This document shows positions 25,338 through 34,361 of a DNA stretch of 64,000 bases, in pieces; within the stretch, counting starts at the first letter, position 1; each line of letters starts with the position of its first letter. The position numbers and the translations under genes were made by a program. This DNA is from CAZSSM01 sp964609385. Lineage in GTDB: Bacteria > Planctomycetota > Planctomycetia > Isosphaerales > Isosphaeraceae. The stretch covers positions 1-64,000 of the forward strand of contig CAZSSM010000030.1 of NCBI GenBank assembly GCA_964609385.1, read 5' to 3'. The notes beneath the pieces were generated by a model. The model saw nothing but the letters and a program-made list of their open reading frames with translations, was not told the DNA's origin and did not search any database.

Positions 25338-26233
25338 ATGACCACCATGTCGGTCGACCACGACGAGCGGATCCGAATGGCCCGCCTGGCTCTCGATGGG
25401 CTCTCGGTCGGGGACCCGTTCGGGAGCCGGTTCTTCAATCGGCCCGGTGCGTCCAGGATGCTTCCCCCTGCTCCCTGGTCGTACTCGGACGACACCGAGA
25501 TGGCGCTGGCAGTCACTGAGGTCCTCGACCGTTGCGGACGGATCGAGCCCGACATGTTGGCTCGCCTGTTCGGATCACGATATCGAAGCGAACCGAATCG
25601 CGGGTACGGCAGACCGTCCGTCGGGTCTTGGAAGACATTACCGAGGGGATCCCCTGGGCTGAGGCCGCTGGTCGAGTCTTCGAGGAGCAGGGGTCGATGG
25701 GCAACGGTGGGGCGATGCGGGTGGCGCCGTTGGGTGCCTTCTTCGGCCGGGACGACGACGCGATCGTGATCGAGCAGGCACGGCTCTCCGCCTCGACGAC
25801 CCATGCTCATCTGGAGGGGCAGGCCGGCGCGATCGCCGTGGCCCTTACGGTTGCCTGGGTAATGCGAAATCCGGTTCGCGATCGATCCGCCGACGGGAGC
25901 GCGATGTTGGAGTTCGTCACAGATCGGACTCCAAGGGGAACGACCCGATCGGGTACCGAACTGGCGTTGACCATCCCGTTCGATCGTCCCATCAGCGAAG
26001 CCGTCGCAGCCCTCGGCAACGGGAATCGGATCACAGCGCCTGACACAGTCCCTTTCACGCTTTGGTGTGCCGCCCGACACCTGGACGACTACAGCGAAGC
26101 GCTCTGGAACGTCATCGAGGCCGGTGGGGATAACGACACCAACGCTGCGATCGTGGGCGGAATCGTTGCGGTCGCCCTCGGTGACGGATCGATCCCGGAA
26201 TCCTGGCTGATGAGTCGCGAGCCGCTGAAATGA
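25338..26233 (+). pseudogene. ADP-ribosylglycohydrolase-family gene with a one-base frameshift
   Basis: Frame one (from ATG 25338, GGGAG upstream) encodes the family start: residues about 10-45 LALDGLSVGDPFGSRFF and the metal motif YSDDTEMALA. Near 25600 the reading must move to another frame, which continues QTVRRVLEDITEGIPWAEAA, SMGNGGAMRVAPLGAFF and the second metal motif GGDNDTNAAIVGG to stop at 26233. The break fits loss of one C where GGC-CAG is expected (TACGGCAGACC). Joined, the gene encodes about 298 residues, close to the family length. These enzymes remove ADP-ribose from proteins or dinitrogenase reductase using two Mg2+ ions. Both metal motifs are intact, so sequencing error is as likely as decay. 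Confidence 0.82.
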
Positions 26234-26287
26234 CTTCGCAGAAAATCAACAATTCCAAGTAATGTTTGAAGTAATGAAATTAATTAT

Positions 26288-26319
26288 GTTCGAATCCGCC
26301 TGTCAAAGCGGATTCGAAC
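26288..26319. terminator. Perfect 12-bp hairpin between convergent genes
   Basis: GTTCGAATCCGC (26288-26299) pairs with GCGGATTCGAAC (26308-26319) around an 8-base loop. It lies between the ADP-ribosylglycohydrolase gene and the phosphatase gene on the opposite strand. No U-tract directly follows. Confidence 0.65.
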
Positions 26320-26327
26320 GGGTGATG

Positions 26328-26364
26328 CAGGACTAATTCCGGCTCGCGAATCAGTCCTGTTTTT
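26328..26364 (+). terminator. Rho-independent terminator
   Basis: CAGGACT (26328-26334) pairs with AGTCCTG (26353-26359), with a further ATTC/GAAT pairing inside, and is followed by TTTTT (26360-26364). It would end plus-strand transcription from the ADP-ribosylglycohydrolase gene. It overlaps the last codons of the opposite-strand phosphatase gene. Confidence 0.75.
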
Positions 26365-27742
26365 CGTCAGCGGCCTCGCGGGTGCGGAGCCGTTCGGGGA
26401 CGTCGGGGATTTGCTCAATGAGCAAGTTGGGCTCACCGCGGCCCTGCTTGCGAAGCTCGAAGCCGTCATAGATCTCGCCGAGGGCAGTGTGGGCTTTGTA
26501 GCTGAGCGTGTCACCGTCGATGGTGATAACCTGATAGAGCTGCGTATCCTCGGCGGCCCGAGCCATCAGCTCGGTCCGTTCCACGTTATACATCTTGGGA
26601 CCACTCACCGAGACGACATAGACGGTGCCGGCCTCGGGGCTTCGCGTCGCCACGCCGGTGCCGACGTTGATGTCATCGGACTGGCCGCTGATCAGCTTGG
26701 ACCGCGCGTAGGTGTGGTCGTGACCGGTGAGAACCAGGTCGACGGCGAACCGGTCGTAGATCGGTTGCCAAAGGGCTCGGAGCGCAGAGTTGTCACGGCC
26801 TCGGGCCGACGAGTAAATAGGATAGTGGTGGGTGATGATCGTCCACGTGTTCGGGTTGTCTTCGAGGACACCTTCAAGCCAGGCGACCTGCTGTTCCTGG
26901 TCCTGCATCGAGTTGAGCGAGATGATCCGAGCGTCCTGGTAATCGACGTAGTAGACGGTCTCTTCAAGGCCTTCGGGGCCGTGCTCGGGGAAGGTGAACG
27001 TGGGTCGCCAGTGGTGGGAAACGCGACGATTCCCTTCGGAATCGCGGGTGTATTCGTGGTTGCCGGGCGTGGCAACGACCGGAACGGTGCCATGAAGCCA
27101 ACCGCCTGCGTAGAACCACTCACCCCATTCGCCGTCAGCCTCAGCGCGGTTGACCAGATCGCCGGCGTGGAGCAGGAAGGCGGCGCGAGGGGCGTCGGCG
27201 TGAGCCTCGCGGATCACACGCGACCAGAACGACTTGATCGCGTTCTGGGCATCGCCGAAGTAGAGGAAGGAGAACGGCTCGGCTTGATCGCTGGCGGTCC
27301 GGAACTGGAACCACTCGCTCCAGTTGACGCCGTCACCGACGCGATAGGCGTAGGCTGTCTTGGGCTCGAGGTCATCGAACCGGACCGAATGGAAGTGCGC
27401 TTCATTGATGTCGGTGGTCAACGCCTCGGTTTGCGCTTCGAGTGTCTCGGCCTTGTCAGCGAATCCAGGGCCGGGCTCGGCGACAGCGATCTGGGCCTGA
27501 GCAGTTGTGATGTCGGTACTGGTCCGCCAGGTGACGGCTGCCGAGGTGGCCGGGTCGCCAGCGAAGCTGAGGACGATTCGGTCGGGCACAGGGGAGGGGG
27601 CGTAGGTCTCGGCCGGCCCGACGGCGCGGGGCGTGTTGTCGGGCTCGTGGGCTGAGAGAACTGACGTCGAGGCCAGGGAGAGACCAAGCACGCAGGTCGC
27701 CAAGGAGATGCGGATCACAGTCATCATGGTTGAAGGACTCAT
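26351..27742 (-). CDS. Exported purple-acid-type metallophosphatase
   Basis: From ATG 27742 the protein has 463 residues: signal peptide (about 1-31), an N-terminal fibronectin-like domain (IVLSFAGDPATSAAVTWRTS) and a calcineurin-like phosphoesterase domain. The metal ligands are in order: FLYFGDAQN, LLHAGDLVNRAE, VATPGNHEYT, TIITHHYPIYSS and LTGHDHTYARS. This N-domain plus catalytic-domain arrangement is that of purple acid phosphatases, which hydrolyse phosphate esters outside the cytoplasm. Alternative starts at 27727 or 27724 would only shorten the signal peptide; no strong Shine-Dalgarno decides. The neighbour upstream on the same strand is a DUF3500 protein. Confidence 0.87.
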   Translation of the reverse strand: MSPSTMMTVIRISLATCVLGLSLASTSVLSAHEPDNTPRAVGPAETYAPSPVPDRIVLSFAGDPATSAAVTWRTSTDITTAQAQIAVAEPGPGFADKAETLEAQTEALTTDINEAHFHSVRFDDLEPKTAYAYRVGDGVNWSEWFQFRTASDQAEPFSFLYFGDAQNAIKSFWSRVIREAHADAPRAAFLLHAGDLVNRAEADGEWGEWFYAGGWLHGTVPVVATPGNHEYTRDSEGNRRVSHHWRPTFTFPEHGPEGLEETVYYVDYQDARIISLNSMQDQEQQVAWLEGVLEDNPNTWTIITHHYPIYSSARGRDNSALRALWQPIYDRFAVDLVLTGHDHTYARSKLISGQSDDINVGTGVATRSPEAGTVYVVSVSGPKMYNVERTELMARAAEDTQLYQVITIDGDTLSYKAHTALGEIYDGFELRKQGRGEPNLLIEQIPDVPERLRTREAADEKQD

Positions 27743-27894
27743 CGAATCGAAAGGGAGGATGGGACAGAGATCCAGGACCAAATCTGATCCGTCGAGCAGC
27801 GGATGGATCGATCCCAGCGAGGGAGGAACCCCGACGCAAAAGCAACGCTCAGGAGCGGGGTCGTTGGTGTTGTATGTACGTCGGGGCGAAACGG

Positions 27895-28962
27895 TCACTC
27901 AGCGTCGAAGGCGATCCCGAAATCGCCATCGAGGTCTCGCCAGATGCTGTGGGAGTGATTGGCCAGGTTGCCCAGGCTATCCGGCTGGGTATTGACGAAT
28001 TCGATCAAGAAGTTCGGCCCCTGGATCCGGTAATAGTGCCCGATGCCTGGTTCGAGGGCCCCGGCCCAGGCGAAGTGGATCTCATCGGCCCCGCCGCGTC
28101 GGATCTTGGCGATTCGCTGCTGGGCCACGTCATCCGGGACGGTCTGGATGTAGAGCTGGATGAGCTGGCGGAGCAGTCGCTTTTGCTCGGAGGTCATGGC
28201 CGAGTTGGGCAGGCCAACGGCGGGAGTACGGTCGGGCTGAGCCTGGCCACCGCCTCGGACGTCGCGGGGAGCCTGCTCGGCGATTCGACAACGGGCCAGT
28301 TGGTCGGGGTCAAGCGCGTTGACGAGGGCAAATGCCAGATCCTCTTCGCTGTCGAGAACACGAGTGTCTTTGGAAAGGAAGGCATCCCCGTAATCGGCGG
28401 TGACCCGAACCGGGTTGGCGCCGAAGAATTGGGGCGAGGAACTGACGACCTCGTCGCCCTCAACGACGAAGTTGAGCGAGAGGTGGTGGCCTTCGAAGCT
28501 TAGGCCCCAGCGGTCGTCCGGAGTCGGATCACCGAAGACGGTCACGAAATAGCGACCGGGGTCTCGATTGGTCCCGGAGCGTCCGGTACGTCGCTGAATC
28601 TCTTCGAGAATCGCTTCCAGCTTCATGACACCGGTCGATTTCTCGAAGCCAATCTGGCTGAGAGCGGCTTGAAGTAGCGCATCGAGGGCCTCACGCTGGT
28701 CCGCGTCGAGGTCGCCGATCGGGATACCCTTGCGATTGTCCTTGGGAATGAAGTGCCAATCGAGCCGGCTTGGATCATCGAACGGGATGACGGCCTCACC
28801 TCGCTGCTCGTCATTCAAAGCATCGAGGAAGGTCTGAGCCGTCTCGGTCATCGCCGTGCCGGTCTTGAGCTGGATGAGGAGGTAGCCGGTGGCCGACCCG
28901 GCGATCGTCATGGCGCCGATCAAGCAGGTGATCGACCAGGTGCGGAGGGGGCGGAAGGTCAT
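27895..28962 (-). CDS. DUF3500-family exported protein
   Basis: From ATG 28962 the protein has 355 residues. A membrane helix or signal lies near residues 10-28 (ITCLIGAMTIAGSATGYLL). The rest matches DUF3500: AQTFLDALNDEQRGEAVIPF near 42-61, WHFIPKDNRKGIPIGDLDA, RWGLSFEGHHLSLNFVV, SSSPQFFGANPV and the C-terminal IHFAWAGALEPGIGHYYRIQ with GNLANHSHSIWRD. The family is widespread in planctomycetes and has no established biochemical activity; conserved His residues suggest metal binding (inference). GGGAG lies about 8 bases before ATG 28962. The phosphatase gene lies 152 bases downstream. Confidence 0.85.
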   Translation of the reverse strand: MTFRPLRTWSITCLIGAMTIAGSATGYLLIQLKTGTAMTETAQTFLDALNDEQRGEAVIPFDDPSRLDWHFIPKDNRKGIPIGDLDADQREALDALLQAALSQIGFEKSTGVMKLEAILEEIQRRTGRSGTNRDPGRYFVTVFGDPTPDDRWGLSFEGHHLSLNFVVEGDEVVSSSPQFFGANPVRVTADYGDAFLSKDTRVLDSEEDLAFALVNALDPDQLARCRIAEQAPRDVRGGGQAQPDRTPAVGLPNSAMTSEQKRLLRQLIQLYIQTVPDDVAQQRIAKIRRGGADEIHFAWAGALEPGIGHYYRIQGPNFLIEFVNTQPDSLGNLANHSHSIWRDLDGDFGIAFDAE

Positions 28963-29174
28963 GGCAGGGTCTCCCTTAGAGGTGGGGTCGTCGTCGAGGT
29001 CGGAGGCCGTATTCGATGGCTTCGCGACACCCAAAAGACCATGATACGGCTCCACCGCCGGGATCGCCATTTACTGGGCGAACCGCAATGCGATTCGTCG
29101 GGGCATCCTCCCTGGTTTGCAACGAGAAGGGGTGCAAGGGTTGATACCGGATTGCTCGCGCATCCGTCGATTGA

Positions 29175-30137
29175 TCAGACCGACGGGTCCTCGCTTGAAG
29201 GCTCCTCGACAGTTTCCCGGGCGTCGTCATCGTCGCCACCCGAATCCTCTTCGTTCGATCTGGCCTCGGAGACCACATCGCCCCCTTGGGACGCGATGGC
29301 TGCCGTTTCGGCAACAAAGTCGATGGCATTGACATGCAAATGCACGTCTTTGCGTTGGTCGTAGAACGAGTTGAGCCCTTTAGCAGTGATTTGGGTATGG
29401 TCGATGTAGAAGGACTCGAGCGACTCGATCTCGGCGATCGTTGAAAGCGCGGCGTCGGTGATCGGCGAATTGATCAGGTGCAGGAATCGAAGGTTGGGCA
29501 ACGTAGTCAAGACGGTCAACCCGTCGTCGGTCAAGTCGCGGCTGCCTAAGCGGACCTGAACCAGGCCCGGCAGCTCGCGGAGGACCTCGAGTCCGTCGTC
29601 CGTGATCCGAGTTTGATGGAGGTTCAAGTGTGTCAGGTTGGGCTGTTGGGTCAGAGCGCGGAGTCCCGCGTCGGTGACTCTGGTCCCGGTAAGATTGATC
29701 CGCTCCAAGCCCTCGATCTCAGTGAGAATTTGAAGAGCCTCGTCGCCAAAGCGAGGTCCACGGATCTCGACGGAGACCAGATCGGGGCAGGTGGGCAAGA
29801 CCTTCAGGTCGCGGTCGAATAGGATGGCGCGTCCCAGAGCCAGCCTGCGGAGCCCAGCAACCTCGTTCAACTGGGCCAAATCGTCATTGCGTGCGTAGGT
29901 TCGATCTAAGGAGATCTCGTCCGACTCACCTCGCTGAACCGCAGCCAGTTGCTCGGCGAAGGTGGGTTCACCGACGATCGCGATCTCTTCCAGAGGAATC
30001 GGTGTGGTCGCATCATCGCGGCACCCAATCGGCGCCACTACGCCGAGGAGCATCAAGAGCGAGAGGAGTCCTCGGAGCCCAGGGTTCGTTCCATCGAATA
30101 CCACGTCTCTTGGGGAGATCGGCAACCGGGTCGTCAT
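29175..30137 (-). CDS. Leucine-rich-repeat lipoprotein
   Basis: The 320-residue protein starts with a basic region and a lipobox-like LGVVAPIGC near residue 39, suggesting lipid anchoring. Residues about 80-265 are RNI/cysteine-containing-type leucine-rich repeats: VTDAGLRALTQQPNLTHLNL, ITDDGLEVLRELPGLVQVRL, LTDDGLTVLTTLPNLRFLHL and ITDAALSTIAEIESLESFYI. The C-terminus is an acidic Glu/Asp tail. Such repeats usually bind proteins; the partner is unknown. GAGG lies just upstream of ATG 30137. It follows the methyltransferase gene by 158 bases on the same strand. Confidence 0.8.
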   Translation of the reverse strand: MTTRLPISPRDVVFDGTNPGLRGLLSLLMLLGVVAPIGCRDDATTPIPLEEIAIVGEPTFAEQLAAVQRGESDEISLDRTYARNDDLAQLNEVAGLRRLALGRAILFDRDLKVLPTCPDLVSVEIRGPRFGDEALQILTEIEGLERINLTGTRVTDAGLRALTQQPNLTHLNLHQTRITDDGLEVLRELPGLVQVRLGSRDLTDDGLTVLTTLPNLRFLHLINSPITDAALSTIAEIESLESFYIDHTQITAKGLNSFYDQRKDVHLHVNAIDFVAETAAIASQGGDVVSEARSNEEDSGGDDDDARETVEEPSSEDPSV

Positions 30138-30295
30138 GAGTCTACCTCAGAGTCAGGTCGAGGCCAGGAGTGCGGGCCGCCAAACGATCGGTGATGCCAA
30201 ACCGCGATGGGTGGGCCTAGCTCTCGCGCGGACCTTCATCCGCCGCATTCGCCAGGAACTCGTCAACGATCCTTCGACCGGCCGACCTGTTTGGT

Positions 30296-31108
30296 TCATC
30301 CGAGCAGGCCTGGCGGTCCGAGTTCGTTGAGCTGATCAACAGGCCAATCGTCAAGAACGGCCACGAAGCGAAGCCGGACGTAGTCGGCGGTCCAACGGCC
30401 CTTCAGATCGCGGAGCGAGGGCTCAAGCAACCTCCGGACGCGCTGGAGGAACTGTCCTTGAGCCTCTAAAGGGACGGCGCTGAGTGCTGAGCTGGCGAAG
30501 GTCTTGAGCCATCCTTCGATGTCCTGGGGCAGAAGGGTCGGTCGCGGAAACAAAACACAGAGCGAAATACGGAACCCTCGATGCTTCAGGAGTCCAGCGA
30601 AGTGCTCGGCGGTCAGGAAGGTCCAGGGGTTGAGCTGGTTCTCATTGATGGCGTAGTCGGCTCCCACAGCTCGGAGAGCCGTTGCGATGGCAGCGATATT
30701 GCCGTGACCGCCGCATTCCCCGACGAATTGACCACCAGGTCGCAGGGCGCGGACGACACCATCGAGGACTGACTCGGTTTGAGGCATCCAATGCAAAGCC
30801 GCATTGGTGAAGACCACGTCGAATTCGTCGACGAACTCCAACGCTTGGCCGTCCCCAAGCCGAACGTCGAGTCCACTCGCCTGGGCCGCCTCGACCATCG
30901 CCGGTGAACTGTCCAGGCCGGTCACCGAGGCGCCCGCCTCGACCAATCGGGTGGTCAAAACCCCATCGCCGCAGCCCAGATCAAGGACTCGGGAGCCGGG
31001 GAGATCCTCGATCAGATCCAGCAGCGATCGACCCAGTTCGGGAACGAAGCCGCCCTGTTTGGCGTATAGGTGCGGATCCCAAGACGATGATCCCGGTTTG
31101 GTCGACAT
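30296..31108 (-). CDS. SAM-dependent methyltransferase, trans-aconitate/UbiE-like
   Basis: The 270-residue protein has SAM motif I VLDLGCGDGVLTTRL near residues 41-55, an acidic loop (VTGLDSSPAMVEAA) and a motif IV-like EFVDEFDVVFTNAALHWMP near residues 89-107. The HWMP segment is characteristic of trans-aconitate and related small-molecule methyltransferases. Residues after 115 (VRALRPGGQFVGECGGHGNI) complete the fold. The substrate is not predictable. The start at ATG 31108 has a GGAAGAG-type site. Confidence 0.82.
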   Translation of the reverse strand: MSTKPGSSSWDPHLYAKQGGFVPELGRSLLDLIEDLPGSRVLDLGCGDGVLTTRLVEAGASVTGLDSSPAMVEAAQASGLDVRLGDGQALEFVDEFDVVFTNAALHWMPQTESVLDGVVRALRPGGQFVGECGGHGNIAAIATALRAVGADYAINENQLNPWTFLTAEHFAGLLKHRGFRISLCVLFPRPTLLPQDIEGWLKTFASSALSAVPLEAQGQFLQRVRRLLEPSLRDLKGRWTADYVRLRFVAVLDDWPVDQLNELGPPGLLG

Positions 31109-31305
31109 CTCCGTCTCTTCCTCAAGGAATGGTCAAGTGGTGCCATCGAGCCCGACCGCAGTCGGGACGCTTCATTGACGACGGGGGGCAGGCTGTTCAA
31201 CAATCAACGACGACTGAACGTCCGAGCCTCAAGTTGGTCTGAGACCCGTACACTCCGCGATTCATACCGCTTTGCCTTCAACCATTCCTCTCCCGGAGGC
31301 CGCCC

Positions 31306-31746
31306 GTGGAATATCTCCATACGATGGTTCGCGTGACTGATTTGGACGCATCCCTGGACTTTTACTGCAACAAGCTCGGGCTTGTCGAAGTTCGACGCAC
31401 CGAGCACGAGAAGGGGCGATTCACTTTGGTCTTCCTGGCTGCCCCAGGAGACGCTGAAGCCGCCAAGGAGTCGAAATCTCCGCTGCTAGAACTGACCTAC
31501 AATTGGGACCCCGAGGAGTACTCTGGTGGCCGCAACTTCGGACACCTTGCGTATCGGGTCGACAATATCTACGAGACGTGCCAGAAGTTGATGGACGCTG
31601 GAGTGACAATTAGTCGTCCACCGCGGGACGGCTATATGGCCTTCGTTCGCTCGCCGGATAACATCTCCATCGAACTGCTCCAGAAGGGCGACAAGCTGGA
31701 TCCGGCTGAGCCATGGGCTTCGATGCAGAACACCGGCGTTTGGTGA
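31306..31746 (+). CDS. gloA: Glyoxalase I (lactoylglutathione lyase)
   Basis: The 146-residue protein fits GloA. It isomerises the hemithioacetal of methylglyoxal and glutathione to S-lactoylglutathione. Metal ligands by position: His5 (MEYLHTMVRV), Glu62 (LLELTYNW), His80 (FGHLAYRV) and Glu123 (ISIELLQ). The short loop set resembles the Ni/Co-dependent E. coli type rather than the longer Zn-dependent type. The start is GTG 31306 with GGAGG 8 bases upstream. It is convergent with the histidine kinase gene, 27 bases away, without an obvious terminator. Confidence 0.9.
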   Translation: MEYLHTMVRVTDLDASLDFYCNKLGLVEVRRTEHEKGRFTLVFLAAPGDAEAAKESKSPLLELTYNWDPEEYSGGRNFGHLAYRVDNIYETCQKLMDAGVTISRPPRDGYMAFVRSPDNISIELLQKGDKLDPAEPWASMQNTGVW

Positions 31747-31773
31747 GGTTGTGGTCCGGGGCGGATTCGTCGA

Positions 31774-33462
31774 TCAAGAGGCGACCGGTCGACCGGGATC
31801 CGAGTCATCTCCAGGAGGATCGTCGAGCACATCGCGGATGGCCCGCTTCAATGCGGTCAGGTCCAACGGCTTGACCAAGTGAGTGGCGAACCCGGCGTCT
31901 CGGCTTCGGGCCACGTCCTCCTCACGGCCGTAACCGGTTAGAGCAATCCCCAAGATCTCTCCACGCTCCTTGAGACTTCGGATCAACTCCAACCCGCTTT
32001 GATCCGGTAGAGCGATATCCGAAATGACCAGGTCAATCCTTCCCGCCTGGTCAGCTTCATTTATTGCTTCCGCGTATGAATGGGCCACGTAGACTACGTA
32101 CCCGGATCGGCGGAGCGATCGCGCGATGATGGATGCAGTTCCCTCATGATCTTCGACGACGAGGATCCGTTTCGGAACCGCGGCGAGGGCGTTCTGAGGA
32201 CTCGGCGCCGGCGCTCGAGCTGCCCTCGATCCGGCCGGAGTTTTCGGGGCTTTCACGGTGCTGAGGCTGGCCACCAGTCCTTCGGGGGTCGGGATCTTGA
32301 TCTGAAAGGTTGCACCGAGACCTAATCCCGGACTCGTGACATGAAGTGTCCCGCGATGGGCGTGAACGATCTGATGGCTGATGGCCAAGCCCAGACCAAG
32401 CCCATCGCCCCGGTCGGCCGATTCTCGAGTTTGCGTGAACGGCTGGAAAATCCGATCGAGGTCGTTAGCGGCAATGCCCTGACCCTCGTCTTGCACCTCG
32501 ATCTGAAGCTCGGATCCTTCGTTGCGGGTGCGGATGGTGATCAAACCCTTCGGCTCGCTGAACTTGATCGCGTTCTTCAGGAGGTTCCAGATCACCTGTT
32601 GAAACCGGATCGAGTCGCCATGGAGCAATCCGTTCGAGGCATCTCGTTCTATCCGCAGATCGATCTGGTTCTGTTCCAGTTCCGCACGACAGATCTCGAC
32701 GGCCTGATCGATCAATTGATGAGCATCGATGGTCTCGAATCGGAAGGGCAGTTTGCCCTCTTCGATCCGGACGATGTCGAGCAGATCGTCGATCAAACGG
32801 GTCTCGAGGACGACATTGGAACGGCACATCTCGAGGGTCTTGCGAAGCGCTTCGGGAGTCGCCGGATCATCCAAGAGATCGGAGAGCCCAAGAAGGACCG
32901 GAGTCAAGGGGGTCCGTAACTCGTGAGAGAGCATGGCGAGGAACCGATCCTTGATCCGATTGGCCCGCTCGGCCTCCTCGCGTGCCGACTGCGCCTGGGC
33001 CCGTTCCTCCTCGGCTTCGCGTCGCACCGCTTTCTCGCGTTCGAGCAGTCGGCTCCGTTCCTCCTCGGACCGCTTCCACTGGGTCATGTCTCGCATGATC
33101 TTAGCGAAGCCGATAAGGCGATCGTGCTCGTCATGGATCGCCGTCATGATGCCCGATGCGTAGAAAGTTTGGCCATCCTGGCGGAGATGCCAGCGCATGT
33201 CATCGGCACGGCCCTGGAGCATGGCTGTCTGCATCTCGAACTCGGGTCGGCCCTCGGCCCGGTCCTTCTCGGTGAAGAACAACGCGACGGAACGCCCCAG
33301 GATCGCGGACTCTTCGTAGCCCAGCACCCGTTCGGCACCGATGTTCCAGGACGTGACACGCCCCTCGAGATCGATGGTGAAGATGGCGTAATCGCGCGCG
33401 TTTTCAATGATCAATCGATGGAGGCGATCACCCCCCGGATTCATGTCAACGGTTGAGTTCAT
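31774..33462 (-). CDS. Hybrid sensor histidine kinase with PAS and receiver domains
   Basis: From ATG 33462 (AGGA 9 bases upstream) the protein has 562 residues. A PAS domain (about 10-130, NARDYAIFTIDLEGRVTSWN and IMTAIHDEHDRLIGFAKIMR) is followed by a coiled linker, HisKA with LAMLSHELRTPLTPVL near 177-192, HATPase motifs VIWNLLKNAIKFSE (N-box), EVQDEGQGIAANDLDRIF (G1) and GDGLGLGLAI (G2), and a C-terminal receiver (about 430-550) with ILVVEDHEGT and DLVISDIALPD carrying the phospho-accepting Asp near 480. No transmembrane helix, so it senses a cytoplasmic signal, perhaps redox or a ligand of the PAS fold. No partner regulator is next to it; it may act through phosphotransfer. Confidence 0.92.
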   Translation of the reverse strand: MNSTVDMNPGGDRLHRLIIENARDYAIFTIDLEGRVTSWNIGAERVLGYEESAILGRSVALFFTEKDRAEGRPEFEMQTAMLQGRADDMRWHLRQDGQTFYASGIMTAIHDEHDRLIGFAKIMRDMTQWKRSEEERSRLLEREKAVRREAEEERAQAQSAREEAERANRIKDRFLAMLSHELRTPLTPVLLGLSDLLDDPATPEALRKTLEMCRSNVVLETRLIDDLLDIVRIEEGKLPFRFETIDAHQLIDQAVEICRAELEQNQIDLRIERDASNGLLHGDSIRFQQVIWNLLKNAIKFSEPKGLITIRTRNEGSELQIEVQDEGQGIAANDLDRIFQPFTQTRESADRGDGLGLGLAISHQIVHAHRGTLHVTSPGLGLGATFQIKIPTPEGLVASLSTVKAPKTPAGSRAARAPAPSPQNALAAVPKRILVVEDHEGTASIIARSLRRSGYVVYVAHSYAEAINEADQAGRIDLVISDIALPDQSGLELIRSLKERGEILGIALTGYGREEDVARSRDAGFATHLVKPLDLTALKRAIRDVLDDPPGDDSDPGRPVAS

Positions 33463-33632
33463 CAAGTGTTCCTAGATCCGAATGGGATTTGCGGGGCGTC
33501 CGCCATCACCAGGGATCGCAAGCGGCTCTTTCTGAGCGATCATCTATGAGAATCCAGGTCGACCCTCGACGCAAGCATTGATCCGCCCGCACGGCCCGCG
33601 CGATGACAAAGCCGAGTCAATCCGAGGTTCGC

Positions 33633-34240
33633 TCAGAAGCGTGAACCGGGTTGTTCTAAAAACGCGAGCTCTTCCGGTGTCGAGGTTCGGCCGAGGATCG
33701 CATTGCGGTGTGGGAACCGGCCGAACCGAGCGATGACCTCGCGGTGCCGCTCGGCGTAGTCGACGAATCCCGTAAATGGTTCCTGTGAGGATGACGCGAC
33801 GGTCGCGACAAGCCAACGCATCCGATGGAGGCAGGACTCCTGATGATCAAGATCCTCGGCATGCTCTAGCGGCATATACATGAAGACTCGCTCGATCGGT
33901 GTGAGCTGCTCGTCGATCCCGATCGCGATCGCCTCCAGACTGAGGTTCAGAGCGCATGCGTCCTGGGCGAAGGCCAGGGGCGTCCCGCGATGGATGACCC
34001 GCGAGAACTGATCGAGCACGATGATCAAGGCCAGTCGGCCATGCGTGGTTACGGTCCAGTGATCGAGTCGTCCGTCGGCGGCCCATTCCAGGGTTGTGCC
34101 AAACCTCCGCGCGATCTCCCGATCGGTTTGCTCATCCTTGCTCCACCAGAGTTTGGCCTGGCGACTCGCGATCGTCCCGGGATCCGGATCAGGAGGGCCA
34201 AACCAGAAATCGAGGACTTTCTTAGGTTCGTAACATCCAT
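33633..34240 (-). CDS. DUF924-family protein (start region disturbed, possible frameshift)
   Basis: The open frame reads VLDFWFGPPDPDPGT, AKLWWSKDEQTDREIARRFG, WTVTTHGRLALIIVLDQFSR and onward to RTSTPEELAFLEQPGSRF, which is the DUF924 family, a TPR-like fold also found in eukaryotes. This frame runs open to 34283 but has no ATG, GTG or TTG before VLDFW. The nearest ATG (34240) begins MDVTNLRK in another frame; one missing base near 34222-34228 would join MDVTNL to KVLDFWFG. The first usable in-frame start is TTG 34028, which would lose the conserved N-terminal third. I annotate the span from 34240. Function of the family is unknown. Confidence 0.75.
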
Positions 34241-34361
34241 CTGAGATGCAAAAAAATCTATGTTTTTCGAGTGTTCCATAGCACTACTTTGGTGATGGGA
34301 CGGTCATCTCGTCCGAGGAGTCTCCATGGTGTCCGATCGCCTATCTCGATCGGAGGCTGGA

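Noticed and set aside
26411..27655. Plus-strand frame of 414 codons opposite the phosphatase gene
   Set aside because: The minus-strand frame carries ordered metal-binding motifs and a signal peptide; the plus frame has none.
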